The translations under genes were made by a program, and so were the position numbers. From Eubacterium sp. (lineage in GTDB: Bacteria > Bacillota > Clostridia > Oscillospirales > Acutalibacteraceae), in NCBI GenBank assembly GCA_024696725.1, contig JAILGO010000164.1, forward strand, positions 1 through 11,875: DNA of 11,875 nt. The letters run 5' to 3'. The notes below the pieces were generated by a model that worked only from the letters and a program-made list of their open reading frames with translations, did no database searches and had not been told where the DNA came from. Below, one piece after another: positions 1-6,220 of the stretch; the stretch's first letter is position 1; every line of letters begins with the position of its first letter.

Positions 1-1650
1 TACAATCGTCCAGAACCCGTAGCCCTTCGTACTGTATACGCTTTTATCGAACTCAAGCTCGTCAAGCTTTTCAGTCTGTACGATACTGAAATCGTTATCA
101 ATTACATTATTTTCTCCGCTCCATCTGTAAGCAATCGAGCCGTCGGTTGTAACGAGGTAATTTCCGTTTTCGTCCTTGTGTCTGTTCTGTAAACGAATTT
201 CGTCCTCAATACTGTAAAAGTCTTTTTTCCCGTAGCAGTAGTATCTTGCGTATGCTGAGGTGTTCATTCTGATTTGAGGGTTTTTATATATTACAACATA
301 GTCGTATCCGTTTTCCTCTGCGAAATCGAGACATTCAAAAAACGGGTCGCCGTAATTCTCCTGCTCAAGACTTGCCTCGGAAGTTGTTTTAACCTGCGGA
401 ATATATGAGAATACGAAAACGCCCGAAAATACAAGAAGCGAGAGAGCTAAGTAAATGCTTAGGAATCGTTCGTATTTTTTGATTTTTAAGAAGCGCGAAA
501 GCTCAACGAAGCCGATTGAAACGATAATAAGAATAAGATAACTCAGAACTCCGTATCTGTAAAGCGAGCCGAGATGAGGCTCGTTTACAAAAGCGCAGAA
601 CGCCGTTATTCCCGAAAGGGAGCTTACCGCAAAGAGCTTTGCGGTAAACGGTAAATCCGTTCTTTTCTTAACTGTGTCGATAACTACCTTTGCAAAGCCT
701 AAAACGCCTATAACCCCTGTTAAAAGGAAACCGTAGCCGAAAAGATTTGAGCCGAGGCCAAGAGCGCTGTAATCGTTTAAAACGAGAAGCATAAGCGTTG
801 AAAGCAGATTCGTAAGTATAGTAATGATTATATTAGATGCTCCATCCGATACAAACGCCGTGTCCGAGCCTCTCGCGTAACCGGGCATAGCGCTGAAGCT
901 GAAGCCGAAAAGAGTGAAGTCCCTTAAAAAGCCCGTAACAACAAGTCCCCAGAGAATAAACGGGAGCGCGACCGTAAATACCGTTATAACGCTGATAACC
1001 GTATTTTTTATACTGATTTTCTTCTTGATTAGCAATATAAGGTAAAGCGAAATAAGTAAAAACGGTAAAAGAAGAACCGACGCAATGTAACAGTAAAAGC
1101 CGAGCGAAAAGAAAACGCAGGCAAGTATATAATACCTCGTCTTATTCGTATTCAGCGCTTTGGCTGTAAACATAAACGCAATGATTATCAGGTGACCGAG
1201 ATAGTTGCAGTCAAGCACGTACGCGCCCGAATAAATCATCCACGGACATACCGCAGCGAAACCGATAAGCGCGATAACGTGTTTTTTGTCGGTAAATACG
1301 GTTTCGGCGAACCGCCATATCGCAATCAACCCGATTATGCTGAATATAAGTGCGGGGAGCCTAACCGCGAAGAGATTTTCGCCGAATATTTTAACCGAGA
1401 GGGCGGTGAGGTACGTCGAAAAAGGCGACTGACCGCCTATAACCCAGTTATCAAAATACATGGGGAGTCTTTCGCCGTTGATATCGGTTAGCTTATCCGC
1501 GAGCGAATACGCGTTAAGAGAGGTTAAAACCTCGTCGCAGTTTCTTCCGCCGATAAAAAGATTGATTATAAAGACCGCGATTCTTATTACTGTTCCGAAT
1601 ATAACAAGATAAACGGGAGCTTTTTCCTTATCCTTCACAGTGAACTTCAT
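1..1650 (-). CDS. GT-C (PMT/ArnT-like) membrane glycosyltransferase, C-terminus outside window
   Basis: An uninterrupted frame of 550 codons runs from the ATG at 1650 to the window edge with no stop, so the 3' end is missing. The protein is polytopic: TM1 is about residues 13-34, and many hydrophobic segments follow up to about residue 420. Just after TM1 lies the acidic pair D39-E40, in the place where GT-C enzymes carry their first-loop catalytic/metal acidic residues. Residues 89-107 (FGENLFAVRLPALIFSIIG) match the conserved 'G..lfavRLPsalf' segment of the PMT_2 family. The part after about residue 420 is hydrophilic (at least 130 residues) and probably extracytoplasmic. By family knowledge such enzymes transfer a sugar from a polyprenyl-phosphate donor to a lipid, protein or polymer outside the membrane; the donor and acceptor here are unknown. 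The start is fixed by AGGACGG 7 nt upstream and by an in-frame stop just before it. A promoter lies directly upstream, so it is probably transcribed alone. Confidence 0.82.
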   Translation of the reverse strand, partial: MKFTVKDKEKAPVYLVIFGTVIRIAVFIINLFIGGRNCDEVLTSLNAYSLADKLTDINGERLPMYFDNWVIGGQSPFSTYLTALSVKIFGENLFAVRLPALIFSIIGLIAIWRFAETVFTDKKHVIALIGFAAVCPWMIYSGAYVLDCNYLGHLIIIAFMFTAKALNTNKTRYYILACVFFSLGFYCYIASVLLLPFLLISLYLILLIKKKISIKNTVISVITVFTVALPFILWGLVVTGFLRDFTLFGFSFSAMPGYARGSDTAFVSDGASNIIITILTNLLSTLMLLVLNDYSALGLGSNLFGYGFLLTGVIGVLGFAKVVIDTVKKRTDLPFTAKLFAVSSLSGITAFCAFVNEPHLGSLYRYGVLSYLILIIVSIGFVELSRFLKIKKYERFLSIYLALSLLVFSGVFVFSYIPQVKTTSEASLEQENYGDPFFECLDFAEENGYDYVVIYKNPQIRMNTSAYARYYCYGKKDFYSIEDEIRLQNRHKDENGNYLVTTDGSIAYRWSGENNVIDNDFSIVQTEKLDELEFDKSVYSTKGYGFWTIV

Positions 1651-1680
1651 ATTTTACCGTCCTGCATAATCGTTAATATA

Positions 1681-1709
1681 ATAATAACAGATTATAAATT
1701 AATAGTCAA
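1681..1709 (-). promoter_or_regulatory. Sigma-A promoter of the GT-C glycosyltransferase gene
   Basis: On the minus strand a TTGACT -35 box (1704-1709) is separated by 17 nt from a TATTAT -10 box (1681-1686), which is preceded by TGT (extended -10). Predicted transcription starts about 25 nt upstream of the ATG at 1650. It sits just downstream of the hairpin that ends the preceding DUF4177 gene. Confidence 0.7.
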
Positions 1710-1715
1710 ATATAT

Positions 1716-1749
1716 AAGCACCGCTTCGGAATTGCTCCGCGCGGCGCTT
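1716..1749 (-). terminator. Hairpin terminator after the DUF4177-like gene
   Basis: Minus-strand arms AAGCGCCGC and GCGGTGCTT pair over 9 bp (one G-U), with a nested CGGA/TCCG pairing inside. It starts 8 nt after the stop of the 67-residue gene. The following tract (ATATATTTG) is A/T-rich but a poor U run, so termination may be partial. On the plus strand the hairpin is followed by TTTTTA, but no plus-strand gene needs it. Confidence 0.55.
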
Positions 1750-1757
1750 AATGCTTT

Positions 1758-1961
1758 TTACTGACGGTAAAATACTAAAGTGAATACTGTACGGTCGCCG
1801 CCGCCGAGTCCTGTGTTCTTTGCGACAGTGGTTGTCATATCTGCAAGTACCCAGCCCTGCGATGCCCATTTGTTGAGCTCGTCGTCAAGAGCTGAAAGGT
1901 TCTTTGCATCGTGACCGATGAACTTTTCTTTAAGAACTACCTGTGTTGATTTGTACTGCAT
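1758..1961 (-). CDS. DUF4177-like small protein
   Basis: A 67-residue soluble protein. The shape matches DUF4177: an N-terminal strand (residues 2-10), a helix with L22, L25 and L29 leading into the W32/G36-W37 region ('lN.wa.qGWvl'), and a C-terminal strand (FTLVF, residues 60-64). The family's function is unknown; its members are very small proteins common in Firmicutes. No catalytic residues or signal peptide are visible. The start is well supported: AAAGGAG lies 9 nt before the ATG, and an extended -10 promoter lies upstream. It looks monocistronic, between the rubrerythrin terminator and its own hairpin. The family assignment rests on pattern recognition only. Confidence 0.75.
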   Translation of the reverse strand: MQYKSTQVVLKEKFIGHDAKNLSALDDELNKWASQGWVLADMTTTVAKNTGLGGGDRTVFTLVFYRQ

Positions 1962-1993
1962 AATGCTTCTCCTTTCAAATTTTCAGTAATCTG

Positions 1994-2022
1994 ATTATAT
2001 CATTTTCCGCTTTTTTATTCAA
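1994..2022 (-). promoter_or_regulatory. Sigma-A promoter of the DUF4177-like gene
   Basis: Minus-strand TTGAAT (2017-2022), 17-nt spacer, TATAAT (1994-1999), with TGA directly before the -10 (extended -10). Transcription would begin about 25 nt upstream of the ATG. It lies between the rubrerythrin terminator and this gene, so the small protein has its own transcript. Confidence 0.72.
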
Positions 2023-2042
2023 GTTACTTCAAAACTTAAATT

Positions 2043-2070
2043 AAAAGCACTGCCGAAGCAGTGCCCTTTT
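2043..2070 (-). terminator. Intrinsic terminator of the rubrerythrin gene
   Basis: Minus-strand GCACTGC, a TTCG tetraloop and GCAGTGC form a perfect 7-bp hairpin, followed by TTTTAATTT and preceded by AAAA. It begins 17 nt past the rubrerythrin stop codon. The stable UUCG loop and the U-rich tail make it a convincing Rho-independent terminator. Confidence 0.85.
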
Positions 2071-2086
2071 ATAAGAATGTTAACTA

Positions 2087-2623
2087 TTAACCGAAATAAC
2101 GCTTAAGAAGTCCCTCGAAAGCCATACCGTGTCTTGCTTCGTCGCGTGCCATCTCATGAACGCTGTCGTGGATAGCGTCGAGACCGAGCTCCTTAGCTTT
2201 TTTTGCAAGGTCTGTCTTGCCCTGAGTAGCGCCGTTTTCAGCCGCAACTCTCATCTCAAGGTTCTTCTTGGTCGAGTCTGTTACTACCTCGCCGAGCATC
2301 TCCGCAAAGCGTGCAGCGTGGTCAGCCTCCTCGTAAGCTGCCTTTTCCCAGTAAAGACCGATTTCGGGATAGCCCTCTCTGAAAGCTACTCTCGACATAG
2401 CAAGATACATGCCGACCTCTGAGCATTCGCCGTTGAAGTTGTCGCGAAGACCCTGAACGATTTCCTCGTCAACGCCGTCGATAATTCCAACCTTGTGCTC
2501 TGCAGCCCAGGTCATGTCTCCGCCTTCTTCTCTTTCGAGCATTTTAGCCGAGCAGATAGGACAAACGTCGATAGGCTCGTCGCTTTCAAATCCGCATACG
2601 GGACAGTAATATTTCTTTTGCAT
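2087..2623 (-). CDS. Reverse rubrerythrin (peroxide/oxygen-detoxifying di-iron protein)
   Basis: 178 residues, soluble and cytoplasmic. The rubredoxin-like knuckle is at the N-terminus: C7-x2-C10 and C21-x2-C24 should bind one iron. The four-helix di-iron domain follows. Likely ligands are E66 (in GECSE), E99 with H102 (EEADH), E129 (AAENG) and E162 with H165 (RDEARH). Having the rubredoxin domain before the di-iron domain is the hallmark of reverse rubrerythrins, as in Clostridium acetobutylicum, where they act as terminal NADH-dependent peroxide (and oxygen) reductases with redox partners. The start is supported by AAAGGAG about 10 nt upstream of the ATG. It has its own promoter and terminator, so it is monocistronic. 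A weak PerR-like site overlaps the -10 region, which would suit peroxide-responsive control, but this is speculative. Family assignment is firm; the electron donor here is unknown. Confidence 0.93.
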   Translation of the reverse strand: MQKKYYCPVCGFESDEPIDVCPICSAKMLEREEGGDMTWAAEHKVGIIDGVDEEIVQGLRDNFNGECSEVGMYLAMSRVAFREGYPEIGLYWEKAAYEEADHAARFAEMLGEVVTDSTKKNLEMRVAAENGATQGKTDLAKKAKELGLDAIHDSVHEMARDEARHGMAFEGLLKRYFG

Positions 2624-2670
2624 AATAATTGCTCCTTTAATATAGATTTTGAAGTTTTATCCTCATAGTG

Positions 2671-2699
2671 ATTATACAGTTTTTCGCTATAAAAATCAA
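2671..2699 (-). promoter_or_regulatory. Sigma-A promoter of the reverse rubrerythrin gene
   Basis: Minus-strand TTGATT (2694-2699), a 17-nt spacer and a perfect TATAAT (2671-2676). Transcription would start near 2664, leaving a leader of about 40 nt. The promoter is divergent from that of the phosphoesterase gene. A PerR-box-like sequence overlaps the -10 and probable start (2663-2677). Confidence 0.75.
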
Positions 2700-2718
2700 T
2701 CTAAATTTTGATAAATTA

Positions 2719-2747
2719 TTGACAAATCGGATATTTTAAACAATAAT
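2719..2747 (+). promoter_or_regulatory. Possible second, upstream promoter of the phosphoesterase gene
   Basis: A consensus TTGACA (2719-2724) lies 17 nt before AATAAT (2742-2747). It would give a leader of about 75 nt ahead of the phosphoesterase. The -10 is weaker than that of the downstream promoter at 2772-2799, and the region is very A/T-rich, so a chance match is possible. Confidence 0.35.
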
Positions 2748-2771
2748 GAAAAAAACGGCTGTTTACGGCGC

Positions 2772-2799
2772 TTGACGGATAAGTGAAAAATGTTATAAT
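2772..2799 (+). promoter_or_regulatory. Extended -10 promoter of the phosphoesterase gene
   Basis: TTGACG (2772-2777), a 16-nt spacer and TATAAT (2794-2799) preceded by TGT. Transcription would start around 2806, about 25 nt before the ATG, leaving the AGGGGGG ribosome site (2818-2824) in the leader. Confidence 0.75.
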
Positions 2800-2830
2800 T
2801 AATGTGTATTAAATTTCAGGGGGGCTGCTT

Positions 2831-4477
2831 ATGTATGACAGAATTTACGGCAGTAATAATGAGCCGCTTAAAATTCAGTTTATAACCGACGTTCATTATT
2901 ATTCAAGAAAAAACGGAATCGAAGGACCTGCTTATGACAGAGAAGAGGCAAAGAGTCAGCAGGTCATCAAGGACAGCGATATCGTTATAAAAAGAGGTTT
3001 CGATATGCTCTGCGAGGATACCTCGACCGATATCGTCGTTCTCTCGGGAGATACTACACGAAACGGCGAGTATACCTCTCACAAGGAGTTTATTGAGCTT
3101 CTTTATGACCTTAAAAAAAGAGGTAAGCGCGTCTATGTTATTACCGCTACCCACGACTACCGCGGAAACGGCGAGGGAAGGGGATTTGACGGCGAGGAGG
3201 TTATCGGCGTACCCGCGGTTTCCGACAGAAGCGACCTCTGGGATATGTACTACGATTTCGGTCCGAGCGAGGCAATCGCGACCTACCGCGAGCAGATGTG
3301 CTACGTCGTTCAGCTTGCTCCCGGATACCGTCTTTTCGCGCTTAACGACGACTATAATTTCCGTCCGGACCCGAACGGCGGCTCGGGCTTCAGCGAGGGC
3401 TGTGAAAAATGGATTCTCGAGCAGCTTGAGGACGCTCATAAAAACGACCAGTTCGTAATCGCGATGACTCATCACCCGATGGTATCCCCGTCGCCCTTCT
3501 ATTCGATTATCGGCAAGGGCGATATGCAGAAAAACCACGAGGTAACCCGTGAAATGTTTGCCGACGCGGGTCTTAACGTTATGCTTTCGGGTCATACCCA
3601 CGTTCACGACGTAAGCTATATTACTACTGAAAAGGGTAACCGTTTTTACGATATCGCCTGCGGCGCTCTTATCGGCTGCCCGCCGGCAATGCGTACCGTT
3701 ACGATAGACCCGAAAAATGCAGAGGTAAGGTACGATACTACGCTTATTGATAACGTTCCGGGGCTTGATACGGGCGGAAAATCCTTCCCCGAGTATATGA
3801 AGGGCTTTTTCTTCGGTATGCTCGGCGGAATCGTTGACTCACTCGCTAACGACTATGACCGCTTTACCGAAATGGCAGGCGCGTTTTCGGTAAAGCCCGA
3901 AAAGGCGAAAAGGCTCAAGCCCGTGCTTCATCCCGTCGGAAAGTATCTTAATAAGCTTACCTTTAAGAGAATATGGAGAGTCTGTAAAAAGGAATGCGGA
4001 CTTTCAAAAGCCGACATTGCGGATATTGCCGATAATAAGGTCGTTGACTTTATTCTTGAGCTGGTTCAGAATCTCTACTGCGGCGATTCGCCTTACGGTC
4101 CCGAAACAAGAGAATATAAGCTTACCTGCGGCTTCCTTAACGTAATAGACAGCTTTCTTAATACGATTCGTATGCCGATAGGTAAGTTCCTTAAGGGCGC
4201 GAAGAGCGTCCGCTCTCTTGTTGAGCCGCTTCTCTGGAACAGCGGCTACTGCGACGCTGAGGGTACGCTTCCTCTTTATCCTGTTTTTGACGACGAAAAT
4301 CCGGCTCCTCCGGAGATGTTTGAGGTTAAAGAATTCGACGACCCCGTTAAGCCGAGCAAAAAGGGAGCAGGCATACTGCTTATCGTTATATTGCTTGTTC
4401 TCGCCCTGCTCGCAATAGTCGTCGGCATAATTGCGCTTCTGGTTTTGGCTATAATTCTGTTAATAGGCTTATTCTAA
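2831..4477 (+). CDS. Tail-anchored calcineurin-like metallophosphoesterase with variant GNH motif
   Basis: 548 residues. The N-terminal half is a calcineurin-type metallophosphoesterase domain: D20-x-H22, G73-D74 in GDTTRNGE, H214-H215 in MTHHP, and G254-H-T-H257. The usual GNH[D/E] block is A106-T107-H108-D109, so the catalytic-type His is kept but the metal-bridging Asn is a Thr. There is no N-terminal signal peptide. Residues 320-510 form an extra, mostly helical region of unknown function. Residues 513-548 are entirely uncharged and hydrophobic and end at the stop, so the enzyme is probably held on the inner membrane face with its catalytic domain in the cytoplasm. By family it hydrolyses phosphomono- or diesters using two metal ions; the substrate (nucleotide, lipid or other) cannot be told. 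The start has AGGGGGG 6 nt upstream and a promoter 25 nt before the ATG. No terminator is visible behind it, so read-through into the GtrA-like gene is possible. Confidence 0.87.
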   Translation: MYDRIYGSNNEPLKIQFITDVHYYSRKNGIEGPAYDREEAKSQQVIKDSDIVIKRGFDMLCEDTSTDIVVLSGDTTRNGEYTSHKEFIELLYDLKKRGKRVYVITATHDYRGNGEGRGFDGEEVIGVPAVSDRSDLWDMYYDFGPSEAIATYREQMCYVVQLAPGYRLFALNDDYNFRPDPNGGSGFSEGCEKWILEQLEDAHKNDQFVIAMTHHPMVSPSPFYSIIGKGDMQKNHEVTREMFADAGLNVMLSGHTHVHDVSYITTEKGNRFYDIACGALIGCPPAMRTVTIDPKNAEVRYDTTLIDNVPGLDTGGKSFPEYMKGFFFGMLGGIVDSLANDYDRFTEMAGAFSVKPEKAKRLKPVLHPVGKYLNKLTFKRIWRVCKKECGLSKADIADIADNKVVDFILELVQNLYCGDSPYGPETREYKLTCGFLNVIDSFLNTIRMPIGKFLKGAKSVRSLVEPLLWNSGYCDAEGTLPLYPVFDDENPAPPEMFEVKEFDDPVKPSKKGAGILLIVILLVLALLAIVVGIIALLVLAIILLIGLF

Positions 4478-4485
4478 AAATATTG

Positions 4486-4514
4486 TTGCATTAACGCCTT
4501 TTAACTGTTATAAT
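4486..4514 (+). promoter_or_regulatory. Extended -10 promoter of the GtrA-like gene
   Basis: TTGCAT (4486-4491), a 17-nt spacer and TATAAT (4509-4514) preceded by TGT. The predicted start is near 4521. This places the upstream in-frame ATG at 4513 inside the -10 box, outside the transcript, and so supports the start at 4552. Confidence 0.72.
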
Positions 4515-4551
4515 GATAATGTTAAATTTTTTATGTAAGGAGTATTTAACT

Positions 4552-5292
4552 ATGGCAGATGAAAAGAAAAAGATTTCTCTCGGCGGAATAGATAACGCCG
4601 CAGCGGAAAAGGGCTCGTTAATGAAGACGGTATGGCAGTTTGTTAAGTTTATCGTAGTAAGCGGTATCGTAACAATTATCCAGCTTTTATTAGCTTACCT
4701 TCTTCCTTTTATCTTTGATATGGAAGTGTTTAAAGTAGCTCTTCCCGATTTCCTCAGAACAATCTTTAACCCGAATATTATATTTAATATTGGAGACGCC
4801 GCAACTCTTGAAGCGGTTGACCCGAAGGTGCTTAAGGATATCGGAAAATATGTTATTGATGCAGCTGTTGTTAATCAGAACGGCATTCCCGCTCTTGTCG
4901 GTATCATTACATGGGGATATACTCTTCCGTTCCTTCTTTCAAACCTTATTGCAAATATCTACGGCTACATTCAGAATAAGAAGACCACCTTCAAGTCTGA
5001 TGCACCGAAGATTATGTTTGTTATCTATATTTTTATTATGATAGCGCTTATTCTGTTCTCAACCTGGTTCCAGGGCTGGCTTTACGGCGTAATCTGTTCC
5101 AATCTTCCTAAGTTTGTAGGTCTCGCAAGACTTGTTGCTGCAATGGCTGCAGGCTTTGTACAAATGATATTCCTTTTCCCGATGGAAAAGTTCGTTCTCT
5201 TAAGAGAAAAGAAAGACCCCGCAGAAGACAGCGCGGAAGCTGCTGCGGCTGCTGTGGCTGAAACCGCAGAGGATGTTGCCGACGCAGAATAA
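4552..5292 (+). CDS. GtrA-like four-helix membrane protein with large loop and acidic Ala-rich tail
   Basis: 246 residues from the ATG at 4552, chosen because TAAGGAG lies 9 nt upstream and because an earlier in-frame ATG (4513) overlaps the promoter -10. Four TM segments are visible: about 31-55, 112-135, 154-174 and 189-211. TM1 (FVKFIVVSGIVTIIQ) and the end of TM2 (NIYGYIQNKKTTF, residues 135-147) fit the GtrA pattern. Typical GtrA proteins are about 120-150 residues; this one is longer because of a loop of some 55 residues between TM1 and TM2 (56-111) and a C-terminal tail (222-246) rich in Ala, Glu and Asp. GtrA relatives are linked to membrane translocation or use of polyprenyl-phosphate sugars in surface polysaccharide or teichoic acid decoration. 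A link to the GT-C enzyme 3 kb away is suggestive but unproven. A G/C-rich hairpin follows the stop codon. Confidence 0.78.
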   Translation: MADEKKKISLGGIDNAAAEKGSLMKTVWQFVKFIVVSGIVTIIQLLLAYLLPFIFDMEVFKVALPDFLRTIFNPNIIFNIGDAATLEAVDPKVLKDIGKYVIDAAVVNQNGIPALVGIITWGYTLPFLLSNLIANIYGYIQNKKTTFKSDAPKIMFVIYIFIMIALILFSTWFQGWLYGVICSNLPKFVGLARLVAAMAAGFVQMIFLFPMEKFVLLREKKDPAEDSAEAAAAAVAETAEDVADAE

Positions 5293-5312
5293 TTTATACA
5301 ATAATTAAATAA

Positions 5313-5333
5313 GGGAGGGTTTTACGCCCTCCC
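5313..5333 (+). terminator. Intergenic hairpin after the GtrA-like gene
   Basis: GGGAGGG, a 7-nt loop and CCCTCCC form a perfect 7-bp G/C-rich stem 20 nt past the stop codon. The downstream tract GTATTTATG is not a clean U run, and no promoter was found between the hairpin and the next gene at 5378. It may therefore be a partial terminator or an mRNA-stabilising intercistronic hairpin. Confidence 0.5.
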
Positions 5334-5377
5334 GTATTTATGATTTATCGCAAATACCAGAGGAGAAAAAATATATA

Positions 5378-6178
5378 ATGAAATCATATTTTAAAAGAAT
5401 CCTTCACGGTGAAAACAGCCCGAAAAAATGGGAGCTTGTGATTTGGTGGGCTGCAAGAACCGTGCTTATAGCAACCCTTGTTCATGCACTGTTTTTTAAC
5501 AGAGCGGAGGACCATACAAAGATGGCGCTCCAGGTTGCCGGAAATATGCTCGGTCAGTTCGTATGGGAGATTCTTCAGATTAGCCCGAAAAAGAGCTTTT
5601 TAAGACATATTCCCGCTTATATTCAGGATATAAGCGCGCCTGCTCTTATCGGCGGAAGTCTTTTCGGCGCTTATCTTAATTTCTATTACAGCGCTCCGGT
5701 TCTTGATATCGTTATGCACACCGTAGGCGGCGTTGCCTGTACCTTAATCGGTTACGAGATTTTTACCGCGATGGAAAAGCGCGATATTGAGCAGGGAGAT
5801 ACCGCTTCAAGCATTTCCGTTATCGTATTCGGCGCGTGCTGCTTCTCTTTTGTCGCAGGTAACGCGTGGGAGCTTTTCGAGTTTACCGCCGACCAGCTCA
5901 ATCCCGGTCATCCCGGCGACGCTCAGCACTGGTCGTACGACCTTGCCGTTCAGGCTATCGAGGAAGCGAAGGCTCTCGGTAAAACTATCGACCTCCCGAA
6001 CTTTATCGCTCACCGTGACTCGGTAAGATACGGCGTTATAGATACTATGGAGGATATGATTTGTAATACCGCCGGCGGTATTATCGGCTGGATTCTTCTG
6101 AAATTCGTTCCTTATCATCACATGGACAGATTAAGAGAATTAAAAGAAAACAAAAAGAAAGAAAAAGTAAATTCATAA
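5378..6178 (+). CDS. YjdF/DUF2238-like polytopic membrane protein
   Basis: 266 residues with about six hydrophobic segments (roughly 20-40, 50-67, 87-104, 108-130, 144-163 and 226-245) and a Lys-rich cytoplasmic-type C-terminus. Polar residues sit in or next to the helices: W63-E64, D110-x3-H114, W164-E165-x2-E168-x3-D172 and D222-x3-D226. The pattern W-E-x2-E-x3-D followed by D-T-x2-D-M resembles the YjdF/DUF2238 membrane family, whose function is not established. The spaced acidic and His residues could form an intramembrane metal or substrate site, but this is inference. GGAG (5362-5365) lies 12 nt before the ATG, a rather long spacing. No separate promoter is seen; expression may come by read-through from the GtrA-like gene. 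The stop is followed within 10 nt by the infC promoter. The family call is moderate; membrane topology is clear. Confidence 0.72.
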   Translation: MKSYFKRILHGENSPKKWELVIWWAARTVLIATLVHALFFNRAEDHTKMALQVAGNMLGQFVWEILQISPKKSFLRHIPAYIQDISAPALIGGSLFGAYLNFYYSAPVLDIVMHTVGGVACTLIGYEIFTAMEKRDIEQGDTASSISVIVFGACCFSFVAGNAWELFEFTADQLNPGHPGDAQHWSYDLAVQAIEEAKALGKTIDLPNFIAHRDSVRYGVIDTMEDMICNTAGGIIGWILLKFVPYHHMDRLRELKENKKKEKVNS

Positions 6179-6185
6179 TTTTTGC

Positions 6186-6214
6186 TTGACAAATGCTCAG
6201 GGCTGTGGTAATAT
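6186..6214 (+). promoter_or_regulatory. Sigma-A promoter of the infC-rpmI-rplT operon
   Basis: A perfect TTGACA -35 box (6186-6191), 17-nt spacer and TAATAT -10 (6209-6214). Transcription should start about 6221, producing a leader of about 130 nt before infC. It begins 8 nt after the preceding gene's stop. Confidence 0.82.
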
Positions 6215-6220
6215 ATTCCC

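Noticed and set aside
1192..1491. A 99-codon plus-strand open frame
   Set aside because: It overlaps the glycosyltransferase in antisense, and the minus-strand frame carries the PMT_2-like signatures.
2700..2770. A/T-rich divergent region considered as a replication origin or other special element
   Set aside because: No DnaA boxes, iterons or repeats are evident; the content is explained by the two divergent promoters and UP-element-like A/T tracts.
2903..3607. A 234-codon open frame on the minus strand opposite the phosphoesterase
   Set aside because: It lies wholly inside the well-supported phosphoesterase coding region, has no recognisable family features or ribosome site, and arises from the codon bias of the real gene.
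4513..4551. An upstream in-frame ATG that would lengthen the GtrA-like protein by 13 residues
   Set aside because: It overlaps the -10 promoter element and lacks a ribosome site, whereas the ATG at 4552 has TAAGGAG at good spacing.
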